A DNA stretch of 64,000 nt from an uncultured Coriobacteriaceae bacterium (GTDB lineage Bacteria; Actinomycetota; Coriobacteriia; Coriobacteriales; Atopobiaceae). The translations under genes were made by a program, and so were the position numbers. Shown one piece after another: positions 17,648 to 25,402 of this stretch. The number at the start of each line of letters is the position of its first letter. The stretch's first letter is position 1. The notes beneath the pieces were generated by a model. The model was given only the letters and a program-made list of their open reading frames with translations. It ran no database searches and was not told where the DNA came from. The stretch spans positions 28,576-92,575 of the forward strand of contig CADAQM010000014.1 of NCBI GenBank assembly GCA_902790135.1, given 5' to 3'.

Positions 17648-19486
17648 ATGCTTCAAGACTCCATCCGCAACATCGCCATTATCGCGCACGTCGACCACGG
17701 TAAGACAACGCTGGTTGACAAGCTGCTGCGCGCGGCCGGTGCGTTCCGCGACAACCAGCAGGTTGCCGAGCGCGTGCTCGATAGCAACGACCAGGAGCGC
17801 GAGCGTGGCATCACCATCCTTGCGAAAAACATCTCGATCTCTTACAAGGGAGTCAAGATCAACGTCATCGACACACCGGGCCACGCCGACTTCGGCGGCG
17901 AGGTGGAGCGCGTGCTCAAGATGGCTGATGGTGCGTTGCTGCTGGTAGACGCCGCAGAGGGTCCCATGCCCCAGACGCGCTTCGTGCTCTCGCACGCTAT
18001 TGCCTGTGGGCTGCGCATCATGGTGGTCATCAACAAGATCGACCGTGATGGTGCCAACCCCGAGAAGGCGCTCAACGACTCGCTCGACCTGATGATGGAC
18101 CTCGGTGCCGACGACGATCAGCTCGAGTTTGCCATGGAGCACGTTATCTATGCCTCCGCGGTCAACGGTTTCGCCCGTCTCGAGGCAGACGACGACGGCA
18201 TGGACATGTTCCCCCTGCTCGACATGATTGTGGACGCGCTTCCTGCGCCAGACGTGGACCTCGAGGGTCCGCTCGCCATGCAGTGCGTGACGGTGGACCA
18301 CTCCAGCTACGTGGGTCGCATCGGCATCGGCCGTGTCTTCTCGGGCACCATCCACCAGGGCGATAAGATCCTGGTGGTCAAGAACGACGGCAGCCGTGCG
18401 ATGAGCCAGGTGAAGCAGCTCTTCACCTTCGACTACCTCGGCCGCAAGGAGTGCAAGGAGGTGGGGGCTGGTGACATCGGCGCTGTCGTGGGCATCGACT
18501 CCACCGACATCGGCGATGTCTACACCGATCCCAACGACCCCGTCGAGCTCGATCCCATCGAAATCGACCCGCCCACCATGGCCGTCGTGTTCGAGGCCTC
18601 AACCAGCCCTCTTGTCGGTCGCGAGGGCGACATCGTGGGCGGCCGCCAGCTTAAGGAGCGCCTCGACCAGGAAGCCGAGAACAACGTGACCATGCGCATT
18701 GAGGAGCTGGCTGACAAGACCGGCGTCGAGGTCGCTGGTCGCGGCATCCTGCACCTCTCCGTGCTCATGGAGCAGATGCGACGCGAGGGTTACGAGTTCC
18801 AGGTGGGTCGTCCGCGCGTCCTGTTCAAGAAGGGCAAGGACGGCGAGCGCCTCGAGCCCGTCGAGCAGGCGGTGGTCGAGTGTCCCAACGAGTATTCCGG
18901 CAAGGTCATCGAGGTGTTTGGCACTGCTGGTGGCACCATGACCAACATGGAGGCAGGTGTCACGCAGACGCACCTCGAGTTCAAGATCCCGACCCGCGGC
19001 GTCATGGGTCTCAAGAACCGCATCCTCAACGTGACCCACGGCGAGGCGGTCTTCTATCACACGTTCCTCGAGTACGGCCCGTTTGCCGGTGACATCGGCA
19101 GCCGCCAGAACGGCGCAATGATTTCAATGTCCACCGAGAAGGCGGTGGCCTACGCGCTGGGCACGCTGCAGGAGCGTGGCGCCCTGTTTGTGGCGCCCGG
19201 CGACGAGTGCTACGAGGGCATGCTGGTGGGCGAGCGCAGCAAGCCTGGCGACATGGTCGTCAACATCGCACGCACCAAGCAGCTGGGCAACCAGCGCTCC
19301 AGCACCGCCGACATCGCCGTGCAGCTGACTCCCCCGCGCACCTTCTCGCTCGAGGAGGCGCTCGAGTACATCGCCGACGACGAGCTGGTGGAGATTACGC
19401 CCAAGAGCATCCGCATGCGCAAGAAGATTCTGTCGGACATCGAGCGACGCAAGTGGAACGTCCGCCACGGCCTGGTCAAGAAGTAA
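17648..19486 (+). CDS. typA: Ribosome-associated GTPase TypA/BipA
   Basis: 612 residues, the usual length for TypA. G1 is [10 protein letters not shown], the switch region is RERGITI, G3 is [14 protein letters not shown] and G4 is NKIDR. Translation-factor domains II, III and V and the BipA C-terminal domain follow. It acts on the ribosome in stress and low-temperature growth and in 50S assembly. ATG 17648 has GAGGGGGAG upstream and begins at the conserved N-terminus; the open frame extends 83 codons further upstream without family support. Confidence 0.95.
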   Translation: MLQDSIRNIAIIAHVDHGKTTLVDKLLRAAGAFRDNQQVAERVLDSNDQERERGITILAKNISISYKGVKINVIDTPGHADFGGEVERVLKMADGALLLVDAAEGPMPQTRFVLSHAIACGLRIMVVINKIDRDGANPEKALNDSLDLMMDLGADDDQLEFAMEHVIYASAVNGFARLEADDDGMDMFPLLDMIVDALPAPDVDLEGPLAMQCVTVDHSSYVGRIGIGRVFSGTIHQGDKILVVKNDGSRAMSQVKQLFTFDYLGRKECKEVGAGDIGAVVGIDSTDIGDVYTDPNDPVELDPIEIDPPTMAVVFEASTSPLVGREGDIVGGRQLKERLDQEAENNVTMRIEELADKTGVEVAGRGILHLSVLMEQMRREGYEFQVGRPRVLFKKGKDGERLEPVEQAVVECPNEYSGKVIEVFGTAGGTMTNMEAGVTQTHLEFKIPTRGVMGLKNRILNVTHGEAVFYHTFLEYGPFAGDIGSRQNGAMISMSTEKAVAYALGTLQERGALFVAPGDECYEGMLVGERSKPGDMVVNIARTKQLGNQRSSTADIAVQLTPPRTFSLEEALEYIADDELVEITPKSIRMRKKILSDIERRKWNVRHGLVKK

Positions 19487-19605
19487 CCGATTCCGTTGCC
19501 CTCGTGAGGCGCCTGGAGCGTACTGCTTTGGAAGGCTGGAGTGGATGGAAATCGCCGGTTCGTACGCTTAGAATCTCAGAAAACAGCTTTTAGCAAAGGA
19601 GCACC

Positions 19606-20061
19606 ATGGTCGAGCACAAGGAGAGGGAGCCTCGCATATCGCCTCAGCTCGACGACCTGTCTTGCGATCTCATGGGAGAGGCGCTGGATCGCTTGGCCGA
19701 AGGCCGCGCAGTAAACGTGCTGCTCGCCTTGGGTGATGCAAAGGGGAACGTCGGGTTTTACGAATTCTCCGATGACGGAGAAGAGGCGTGCCTTGTGGGT
19801 GCCCGCGAAAAGGTGAGAACCGTCAAGCGTTCGGGAGGCGACGACTCCTTTGGCTTGGCCACTCCATGCATGTATGCCATTTGCTACGAAGGGGCAGTGG
19901 CTGACGACGCGGACGATTATGTCGACGCGCTCATCATGGAGTTTGGCGAAAAGGGAAGACCCGCCTACTCGGCTTTCTCGTACTTTGACGGGCGCGGCAG
20001 TGGAGACGACTTCGCTTGGAGCGACCCGGCGCCTGCTGGTGAGGTGGAGAATCTCATCTAG
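19606..20061 (+). CDS. Conserved hypothetical acidic protein
   Basis: 151 residues, strongly acidic and soluble, with no membrane helix or signal peptide. AAAGGAGC sits 5 nt before ATG, so it is a real translated gene. A LALGDAKGNVGFYEFSDDG stretch and an alternating pattern suggest a small alpha/beta domain, but I do not recognise the family. It lies between typA and the convergent TRIC-type channel gene. Confidence 0.6.
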   Translation: MVEHKEREPRISPQLDDLSCDLMGEALDRLAEGRAVNVLLALGDAKGNVGFYEFSDDGEEACLVGAREKVRTVKRSGGDDSFGLATPCMYAICYEGAVADDADDYVDALIMEFGEKGRPAYSAFSYFDGRGSGDDFAWSDPAPAGEVENLI

Positions 20062-20142
20062 GTCGTATGTGGTGCTGATGCCTACGTGTTGGGCGGAAAG
20101 CTTTGGCAACAATAGAATGAGAGGCGGGAAGGCGCGAGAATC

Positions 20143-20943
20143 CTACGCTCCTCGACCAGCGCCGCCCCTACGGCGTTCCTTTTGGCGCCTGTGCTGCTGG
20201 AGGGCGTGGTCGGCCTCGTTGTCCGTGGCCTCCTTCGCGGCTTGAGCGACGTCAAGAGCAGCTTTTTTGAGACCTGGCCCCAGGTCGACCTCCGCGGGAG
20301 AGTAGATGTTGTAGCGCAGACTCAGGCGGCGAAGAAGCACGGTGACCAGAACGCAGATGACGGCTGACCAGACCTTGTCAAAGGCGAGTGGCAGCACGCA
20401 CAGGTAGTACGTGACGGAGCCCGCCACGGCGCAGAGCGCGTACCAGTTGCTGCGCCTGAAGATGCGCGGAACCTCACCCAAGAATACGTCGCGCATCATG
20501 CCACCGCCGACGCCGGTCATCACGCCCATGAAGATGACGGGCACGGGATTGAGCTGGTAGATGATGGCCTTGTCCGTACCGGCTGCGGCAAAGAGCCCTA
20601 CTGAGAGGATATCGACCCACTCCATGAGGTTCGGGTGCGCGGTGATCGAGGCGGGAAAGAGGAAGCCCAACACGCCCGCAGAGATGGAGACAACGATGGC
20701 CCAGTTGGAGCGAAGCAGGTAGACGTCACCGACTTGCATGATGGTGTCGCGGACGAGACCTCCGCCCAAACCGCAGAGGATGGCCAGGCCGATGTAGCCG
20801 ATGAGGTCGAGCTTGCGTTCGCGTGCGTAGAAGAGCCCGGAGAAGGAGCCGACGACCACGGCAGCAAGGTCAAGCCAGACGGGGACGGGCACGCTGGCAG
20901 CGGTGGGGCTCTGGCTGGCAAAGAGGTCTGGAAGCGGTAGCAT
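20143..20943 (-). CDS. TRIC/UPF0126 trimeric cation channel family protein
   Basis: 266 residues with about seven membrane helices in two repeated halves, each carrying the family's glycine-rich GxGGGxxRD motif: CGLGGGLVRDTIM and TGVGGGMMRDVFLGEVP. Bacterial UPF0126/TRIC homologues conduct monovalent cations or have been linked to glycine transport. The C-terminal 60 residues are a charged, Arg/Gln-rich cytoplasmic tail. AGGGGTG precedes ATG. It is monocistronic on the minus strand. Confidence 0.85.
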   Translation of the reverse strand: MLPLPDLFASQSPTAASVPVPVWLDLAAVVVGSFSGLFYARERKLDLIGYIGLAILCGLGGGLVRDTIMQVGDVYLLRSNWAIVVSISAGVLGFLFPASITAHPNLMEWVDILSVGLFAAAGTDKAIIYQLNPVPVIFMGVMTGVGGGMMRDVFLGEVPRIFRRSNWYALCAVAGSVTYYLCVLPLAFDKVWSAVICVLVTVLLRRLSLRYNIYSPAEVDLGPGLKKAALDVAQAAKEATDNEADHALQQHRRQKERRRGGAGRGA

Positions 20944-21112
20944 GGCACCCCTGTGTTCTCGGGCTTGGTGGCGTCTATCTTACTCTAGCGTTGTGGCGCG
21001 CAACCTGCGGACATTTGAAGCAGCAGTGCACGAGAAGGTGAAGGTTTGCGAGCTCGAAGATTGATGCTGTACTCCGGAGAAAATTCTGCTATGCTAAGGC
21101 ATGCGATTTCAC

Positions 21113-21200
21113 GGAGAGTTGTCCGAGTGGCCGAAGGAGCACGATTGGAAATCGTGTATACGCCGAAAGCGTATCCTGGGTTCAAATCCCAGACTCTCCG
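21113..21200 (+). tRNA. tRNA-Ser(GGA)
   Basis: Complete class II tRNA of 88 nt. Acceptor GGAGAGT (21113-21119) pairs with ACTCTCC (21193-21199); D-arm TCCGAGTGGCCGAAGGA; anticodon stem CACGA/TCGTG with loop TTGGAAA and anticodon GGA at 21147-21149; a long variable arm (TATACGCCGAAAGCGTATC); T-arm CTGGG TTCAAAT CCCAG. CCA is not encoded. The next base begins a truncated second serine tRNA. Confidence 0.95.
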
Positions 21201-21273
21201 TTGAATGCGGCGGTCTCGAAAACCGTTTACCCCTTCACGGGGTACGAGGGTTCGAATCCCTCCTCCTCCGCCA
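21201..21273 (+). pseudogene. 5'-truncated tRNA-Ser(CGA)
   Basis: The sequence resumes directly after tRNA-Ser(GGA) inside what looks like the D-loop of a second serine tRNA. Anticodon stem GCGGT/ACCGT with loop CTCGAAA (CGA at 21217-21219), a variable arm, T-arm GAGGG TTCGAAT CCCTC, acceptor 3' strand CTCCTCC, discriminator G and encoded CCA are all present. The matching 5' acceptor strand (GGAGGAG) and the first half of the D-arm are missing. It cannot fold as a tRNA unless the missing 5' part is supplied in trans, so it is read as a deletion product, an att-type remnant or an assembly collapse. Confidence 0.85.
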
Positions 21274-21287
21274 TCTTGTACGACAGA

Positions 21288-21309
21288 CGCCCCGCACAGG
21301 GGCGTTTTT
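21288..21309 (+). terminator. Rho-independent terminator of the tRNA-Ser unit
   Basis: Stem CGCCCC (21288-21293) with GGGGCG (21299-21304), 5-nt loop, followed by TTTTT. It lies 14 nt past the CCA of the truncated tRNA. Confidence 0.85.
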
Positions 21310-21327
21310 CATGTCACGACTTCAGCC

Positions 21328-21451
21328 ACTGGTCCGTCGATCTGGACGGAACGAGCCCCCGTTCCGTCTCTCGGAGCGGACCAGTGACGACTGGTCCGTC
21401 AATCTGGACGGAACGAGCCCCCGTTCCGTCTCTCGGAGCGGACCAGTGACG
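21328..21451. repeat. Two tandem 62-bp palindromic repeats
   Basis: Copies 21328-21389 and 21390-21451 differ at one base. Each unit has outer arms ACTGGTCCG and CGGACCAGT and inner arms GGACGGAACG and CGTTCCGTC, so it can fold into a long hairpin. A diverged pair with the same 62-nt period lies at 53553-53676, again 3' of a tRNA gene. This suggests a dispersed REP-like family. Confidence 0.85.
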
Positions 21452-21598
21452 CCGCTGGGGATAGCCGAGCGGAAGCCGTGGGTGTGGGGCTCGTCAAGCA
21501 CCCGTCTCCCTCAAAACAGCTTCAGGTTTTCTTTCTTGGCGGGCAGCGACCGCGCTGGGGGTGTGCACCTCGTGGACGGAATGTTTCAAAACGGCATC

Positions 21599-21644
21599 AA
21601 TGCATCAATCTGCATTGCAAGGATTTGCATGCCTGCGGTACGGT
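21599..21644 (+). promoter_or_regulatory. Candidate argG promoter with ArgR-like palindrome
   Basis: AATGCA-TCAATC-TGCATT (21599-21616) is an 18-bp dyad of the size of an ARG box. It overlaps a possible -35 TTGCAA (21615-21620), which is followed after 18 nt by TACGGT (21639-21644). Position just upstream of the arginine leader supports a regulatory role; ArgR binding is inferred only. Confidence 0.45.
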
Positions 21645-21696
21645 ACCCACGTACTAAACACGGCATGTAGCCATGGCATCAGAAGGAGGGTCCCAG

Positions 21697-21780
21697 ATGA
21701 ATAACTTCGCAATTCAGCAGAGCGCCCTCCGACGCCAGGACCGACGTACCACGCTGCGACGCCAGTGCGTGTTGTCTTAG
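21697..21780 (+). CDS. Arginine-rich leader peptide of argGH
   Basis: A 27-codon open frame with a strong ribosome site (AAGGAGG, 7-8 nt upstream) that encodes three adjacent Arg pairs (residues 12-13, 16-17 and 21-22) in the segment LRRQDRRTTLRRQ, using CGA/CGC/CGT codons. It ends in TAG 43 nt before an intrinsic terminator, which itself lies about 140 nt before argG. This is the arrangement of classical ribosome-mediated attenuators (trp, his, leu). When charged tRNA-Arg is scarce, ribosomes should stall on the Arg codons and change downstream RNA pairing. Confidence 0.75.
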   Translation: MNNFAIQQSALRRQDRRTTLRRQCVLS

Positions 21781-21823
21781 GTCTACGGAGTTTAGCTCCA
21801 AGCACACATACGGACCAGACGGC

Positions 21824-21845
21824 ACCCGGCATCGCCGGGTTTTTT
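21824..21845 (+). terminator. Attenuator terminator upstream of argG
   Basis: Stem ACCCGGC (21824-21830) with GCCGGGT (21834-21840) and loop ATC, running into six T residues (21840-21845). GCGACGCC at 21756-21763, spanning the last two Arg codons of the leader, can pair 7 of 8 positions with GGCATCGC at 21828-21835. It thus offers an antiterminator that is mutually exclusive with this stem. Confidence 0.75.
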
Positions 21846-21983
21846 CATGCCGATACATCACGACGATACTGGCTAGCAGCGGATATACAGAACAAAAGCA
21901 AAACAAGACACTGCGATACGAAAACCTGAAACGAGACGAACAGAGTGAAACCACAGCGGGAAACCGCATGAAAGGATGAGAAC

Positions 21984-23234
21984 ATGAGCAACGGTAGGGA
22001 AAAGGTAGTTCTGGCGTACTCCGGCGGCCTGGACACCTCGGTCATGGTCAAGTGGCTGCAGATCGAGAAGGACCTCGATGTCATCGCCATCTGCGGAAAC
22101 GTCGGCCAGGACGAGTCCGACCTCGAGTGGGTCAAGCAGAAGGCCTACAACATGGGCGCCATCTACTCCGACGCCGTCGACCTGCGCAAGTCCTATGCCA
22201 GCCGCGTGCTGACCAAGGCCATCGCCGCCAATGCCCTCTACGAGAACACCTACCCGCTGCTCTCAGCCCTCTCCCGTCCGATGCTCGCCAAGTATCTGGT
22301 GGACTATGCCCACAAGCACGGCGCGCACTACATCGCCCATGGCTGCACCGGCAAGGGCAACGACCAGGTGCGTTTTGAGACCTGCATCCACGCGCTCGAT
22401 CCCGACCTCGAGATCATCGCCCCCGTGCGCGAGTGGGACCTCCTGACGCGCGAGCATGAGATGGAGTGGGCGGCCGAGCACGACGTGCCGGTGCCCACCA
22501 CCGCCGCCAAGCCCTACTCCATCGACGACAACCTCTGGGGTCGCGCCATCGAGTGCGGCGTGCTGGAGGATCCGTGGAACGAGCCGCCTGCAGACATCTG
22601 GACGATGACCGTCAATCCTGAGGACGCCCCCGACACCCCCGAGTACGTGACGATGGCCTTCGAGCACGGCGTGCCCGTCTCCCTCAACGGCGAGAAGATG
22701 AAGCTCCTGCCGCTGATCATCAAGCTCAACGAGATCGTCGGCGCCCATGGCTTCGGCCGCATCGACATGATCGAGAACCGCGTGATTGGCATCAAGAGCC
22801 ACGAGTGCTACGAGTGCCCAGCATCGCTGGCCATCATCAAGTGCCACCAGGCCCTCGAGTCGCTGGTTCTCGACCACGACACCCAGCACTACAAGCACCA
22901 GATCGACCAGACCTGGTCCACGCTCATCTACGACGGCCTGTGGTTCTCGCAGCTCAAGAACGCCCTCGATGCCTTTATCGCCTCCACGCAGGAGTTCGTG
23001 ACCGGCGAGGTGCGCTTCAAGCTCTACAAGGGCAGCATGACCGTGGTCGGCCGCAGGAGCGACTACGCCATCTACCAGTACGGTCTCGCCACCTACAGCG
23101 AGGGCGACACCTTTGACCGCAGCGCCTCCAAGGGCTTCATCGACATCCACAGCCTGCAGAGCAAGACGTGGAGCCAGGTGCAGGGCCCCGGTGCGCATCG
23201 TGCCGCCGAGGGACACGACTTCAATCAGTTCTAA
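21984..23234 (+). CDS. argG: Argininosuccinate synthase
   Basis: 416 residues, near the usual 400. It joins citrulline and aspartate using ATP to form argininosuccinate, the penultimate step of arginine synthesis. The ATP P-loop AYSGGLDTSVMV is at the N-terminus; GCTGKGNDQVRFE is the aspartate/citrulline site; SLNGEKM and SHECYECPA are also typical. AAAGGATG precedes ATG 21984. It is first in an operon with argH and is preceded by the leader peptide and terminator described above. Confidence 0.97.
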   Translation: MSNGREKVVLAYSGGLDTSVMVKWLQIEKDLDVIAICGNVGQDESDLEWVKQKAYNMGAIYSDAVDLRKSYASRVLTKAIAANALYENTYPLLSALSRPMLAKYLVDYAHKHGAHYIAHGCTGKGNDQVRFETCIHALDPDLEIIAPVREWDLLTREHEMEWAAEHDVPVPTTAAKPYSIDDNLWGRAIECGVLEDPWNEPPADIWTMTVNPEDAPDTPEYVTMAFEHGVPVSLNGEKMKLLPLIIKLNEIVGAHGFGRIDMIENRVIGIKSHECYECPASLAIIKCHQALESLVLDHDTQHYKHQIDQTWSTLIYDGLWFSQLKNALDAFIASTQEFVTGEVRFKLYKGSMTVVGRRSDYAIYQYGLATYSEGDTFDRSASKGFIDIHSLQSKTWSQVQGPGAHRAAEGHDFNQF

Positions 23235-23257
23235 GGTACAATCTGTACGGTTGACGT

Positions 23258-23289
23258 GCGCCGCCGGCCCAAACCGGCGGCGCTCTTTT
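23258..23289 (+). terminator. Hairpin between argG and argH
   Basis: A perfect 10-bp GC stem (23258-23267 with 23274-23283), loop CCCAAA, and a TCTTTT tail. It may terminate part of transcription or separate the stabilities of the two messages; argH starts only 24 nt beyond it, so full termination would require a separate promoter. Confidence 0.6.
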
Positions 23290-23312
23290 GGCTTTTGACG
23301 CAAGGGGAGACA

Positions 23313-24734
23313 ATGGCTCTTTGGTCCGGCAGGTTTGAGCAGAGTGTAAGCGAGTTCACGCAGCGCTTTGGCGCCTCGCTCGAGGTGGACAAGAACATGT
23401 ACCGCCAGGATATCGCCGGCTCGATTGCGCACGCCAGGATGCTGGCGCGCCAGGGCGTCATCAGCCAGAGCGACTTTGAGCACATCGAGGTGGGCCTTCT
23501 TGAGATTGCCCACCAGATCGACCAGGGTCGCTTCAAGTATGACATCAACGACGAGGACATCCACATGGCCGTGGAGGGCGAGCTCATCGACGACATCGGC
23601 GCCGCCGGCCAGCGCCTGCACACGGGGCGCTCGCGCAACGACCAGGTGGCCACCGACATCCGCCTGCACGCCAAGAGCATGCTCCTCACGCTGATGGCGG
23701 AGAACTACTCCCTCCGCAAGGTCATCACGCGCGCGGCGCGCAAGTACTTTGGCGTGGTCATGCCGGGATACACTCACCTGCAGCACGCGCAGCCGGTGCT
23801 CTTCTCGCATCACCTGCTGGCCTACTTCTGGATGTTCACACGCGACTTCAAGCGCCTGCACGACGCCTACCAGGCCGCAGACGTGAACCCGCTGGGCTCC
23901 GCGGCACTTGCGGGCACCACCTATCCGCTGGACCGCTTCTACACCACCGAGCTTCTGGGCTTCGACCACCCCGCGCCCAACTCGATGGACGCGGTGAGCG
24001 ACCGTGACTACCTGCTCGACCTCGAGTACGCGTGCAGCATGTCGATGATGCACCTCTCACGCCTGTGCGAGGAGATCGTGCTGTGGAGCACCACGGAGTT
24101 TGGCTTCATCACGCTCTCCGACAGCTATGCCACGGGCTCGAGCATCATGCCGCAGAAGAAGAATCCCGACTTCGCCGAGCTCACGCGCGGCAAGACCGGC
24201 CGCGTGGTGGGCGACCTGGTGGGCCTGATGGTCACCATGAAGTCGCTGCCCTTGGCCTACAACAAGGACCTCCAGGAGTGCAAGGAAGGCGCCATCGACG
24301 CCTTTGATACGCTGCGCGACTCCATGATCTGCATGGAGGGCATGATCGACACGTGGACCGTGCACGACGACGTGATGCTCAAGGAGGCCGGGCTCGGCTT
24401 TACCGCAGCGACGGACGTGGCCGACTACCTGGCCAAGCGCGGCGTGCCCTTCCGCAAGGCGCACGAGATCGTGGGCGAGCTGGTGCTGTACTGCGAGAAG
24501 CACAACAAGGGCCTCGAGGACCTGACTCTCGAGGAGTTCAAGCAGGCGTCCCCGATGTTCCGCGACGACATCGTGGGCGAGCTCGATCCGGAGGCCATCG
24601 CGCGTGCGCGCACGACCTATGGCGGAACCGGTCACGACGCGGTGCGCCAGCAGCTTCGCGAGGCGAGCCGCACGCTCAAGCGCGACCGGCGCGTGGTCAA
24701 GGGCATCCGCGACAAGGGCGGCGTCATCGAGTAA
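23313..24734 (+). CDS. argH: Argininosuccinate lyase
   Basis: 473 residues of the fumarase/aspartase superfamily. It splits argininosuccinate into arginine and fumarate. Conserved blocks are SGRFEQSVSEFTQRF, HTGRSRNDQVATD, GYTHLQHAQPV and the signature GSSIMPQKKNPD, containing the flexible catalytic-serine loop. ATG 23313 has AAGGGGAG upstream and starts at the family N-terminus (MALWSGRF). It is second gene of the argGH unit. Confidence 0.97.
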   Translation: MALWSGRFEQSVSEFTQRFGASLEVDKNMYRQDIAGSIAHARMLARQGVISQSDFEHIEVGLLEIAHQIDQGRFKYDINDEDIHMAVEGELIDDIGAAGQRLHTGRSRNDQVATDIRLHAKSMLLTLMAENYSLRKVITRAARKYFGVVMPGYTHLQHAQPVLFSHHLLAYFWMFTRDFKRLHDAYQAADVNPLGSAALAGTTYPLDRFYTTELLGFDHPAPNSMDAVSDRDYLLDLEYACSMSMMHLSRLCEEIVLWSTTEFGFITLSDSYATGSSIMPQKKNPDFAELTRGKTGRVVGDLVGLMVTMKSLPLAYNKDLQECKEGAIDAFDTLRDSMICMEGMIDTWTVHDDVMLKEAGLGFTAATDVADYLAKRGVPFRKAHEIVGELVLYCEKHNKGLEDLTLEEFKQASPMFRDDIVGELDPEAIARARTTYGGTGHDAVRQQLREASRTLKRDRRVVKGIRDKGGVIE

Positions 24735-24757
24735 ACGGCAGGCAGGCAAGCTGCGAG

Positions 24758-24795
24758 GAGCGAGGTGTCGGGGTTTTCCCGAGCCTTGCTCTTTT
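24758..24795 (+). terminator. Terminator of argGH
   Basis: A long imperfect stem (GAGCGAGGTGTCGGG with CCCGAGCCTTGCTC; one bulge, two G-T pairs) and a T-rich loop, followed by TTTT at 24792-24795. It lies 24 nt beyond the argH stop. Confidence 0.75.
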
Positions 24796-24899
24796 CGTGC
24801 GGCGCCCATGTGGGCCTGCCTCGCACGGACCAGCAACATGGGCGCGGCGCAACTTGCAGGTCGAGAAACAAAACTCGCGTAAAAGTACTCAAATAAGCA

Positions 24900-24970
24900 T
24901 TGAACGATAACGGAAGATGTTATATCGTCTTTTTTGGCGTTAAGACAGCTTTTTTTGGCGTTAAGACAGC
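24900..24970 (+). promoter_or_regulatory. Pilus operon promoter candidate with 21-bp direct repeats
   Basis: TTGAAC (24900-24905) with TATATC (24921-24926, 15-nt spacer) or TATCGT (24923-24928, 17-nt spacer) is a possible promoter. It is embedded in a dyad, CGATAAC...GTTATATCG. Immediately downstream two direct repeats of period 21 occur (each a T-run plus GGCGTTAAGACAGC, at 24936-24949 and 24957-24970). Repeats spaced two helical turns apart suggest an operator at the transcription start. About 430 nt of leader follow before the pilin gene. Confidence 0.45.
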
Positions 24971-25135
24971 TTAAAACGAGAGAGGAGCACGGCGGCACCT
25001 TAATCACACCCTAACGACTGTGCCATAACGCAAAACAAGTCAATACATCGGGCAGAGCGGAGGGAAGTCTCCGTATTGGTGCATCTCTGCAGGGTGCGTC
25101 GAGATATCCGCGCTGCGTAGAAAGGAACCAGGAGG

Positions 25136-25312
25136 ATGACGAAGAAGACGGGCACGTGCGAGTCCGCACGCCGGGCGAGCCCGCTTTCGTCATGGACCTG
25201 CACCCTGAAGCAACCATTGCACCGGAAGCCGGACACGGCCTCTGGTGCGGACGCATTCCGAGGCGCGTTCGCCGCGATTTGCAGGCCACGTGGCCTGTTG
25301 GGTGGTGATTGA
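25136..25312 (+). CDS. Possible small leader ORF of the pilus operon
   Basis: A 58-codon frame starting at ATG 25136 with AAAGGAACCAGGAGG directly upstream, inside the long untranslated leader of the pilin gene. The product (Arg/Ala/Cys-rich, beginning MTKKTGTCES) has no membrane segment and no recognisable family. It may be an upstream regulatory ORF or chance. Confidence 0.25.
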   Translation: MTKKTGTCESARRASPLSSWTCTLKQPLHRKPDTASGADAFRGAFAAICRPRGLLGGD

Positions 25313-25402
25313 TGGACGAGCCAACGGAATGAAGCACGGAACAAAGACAGGCAAAGCAGCTTTCGAGTCGAAGCACAAACGCACGACGAAAGGAGAATGA
25401 GT

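Noticed and set aside
21101..21670. 189-codon plus-strand frame over tRNA-Ser and the 62-bp repeats
   Set aside because: Overlaps a certain tRNA and palindromic repeats; translated product mirrors the repeat rather than a protein.
22263..24053. 596-codon open frame antisense to argG and argH
   Set aside because: A shadow of high-GC codon use in two certain genes on the opposite strand; composition rich in Val/His/Leu/Gly with no family likeness and no ribosome site.
24930..24975. 21-bp direct repeats considered as a CRISPR start
   Set aside because: Only two copies with no spacer between them; no cas genes in the window.
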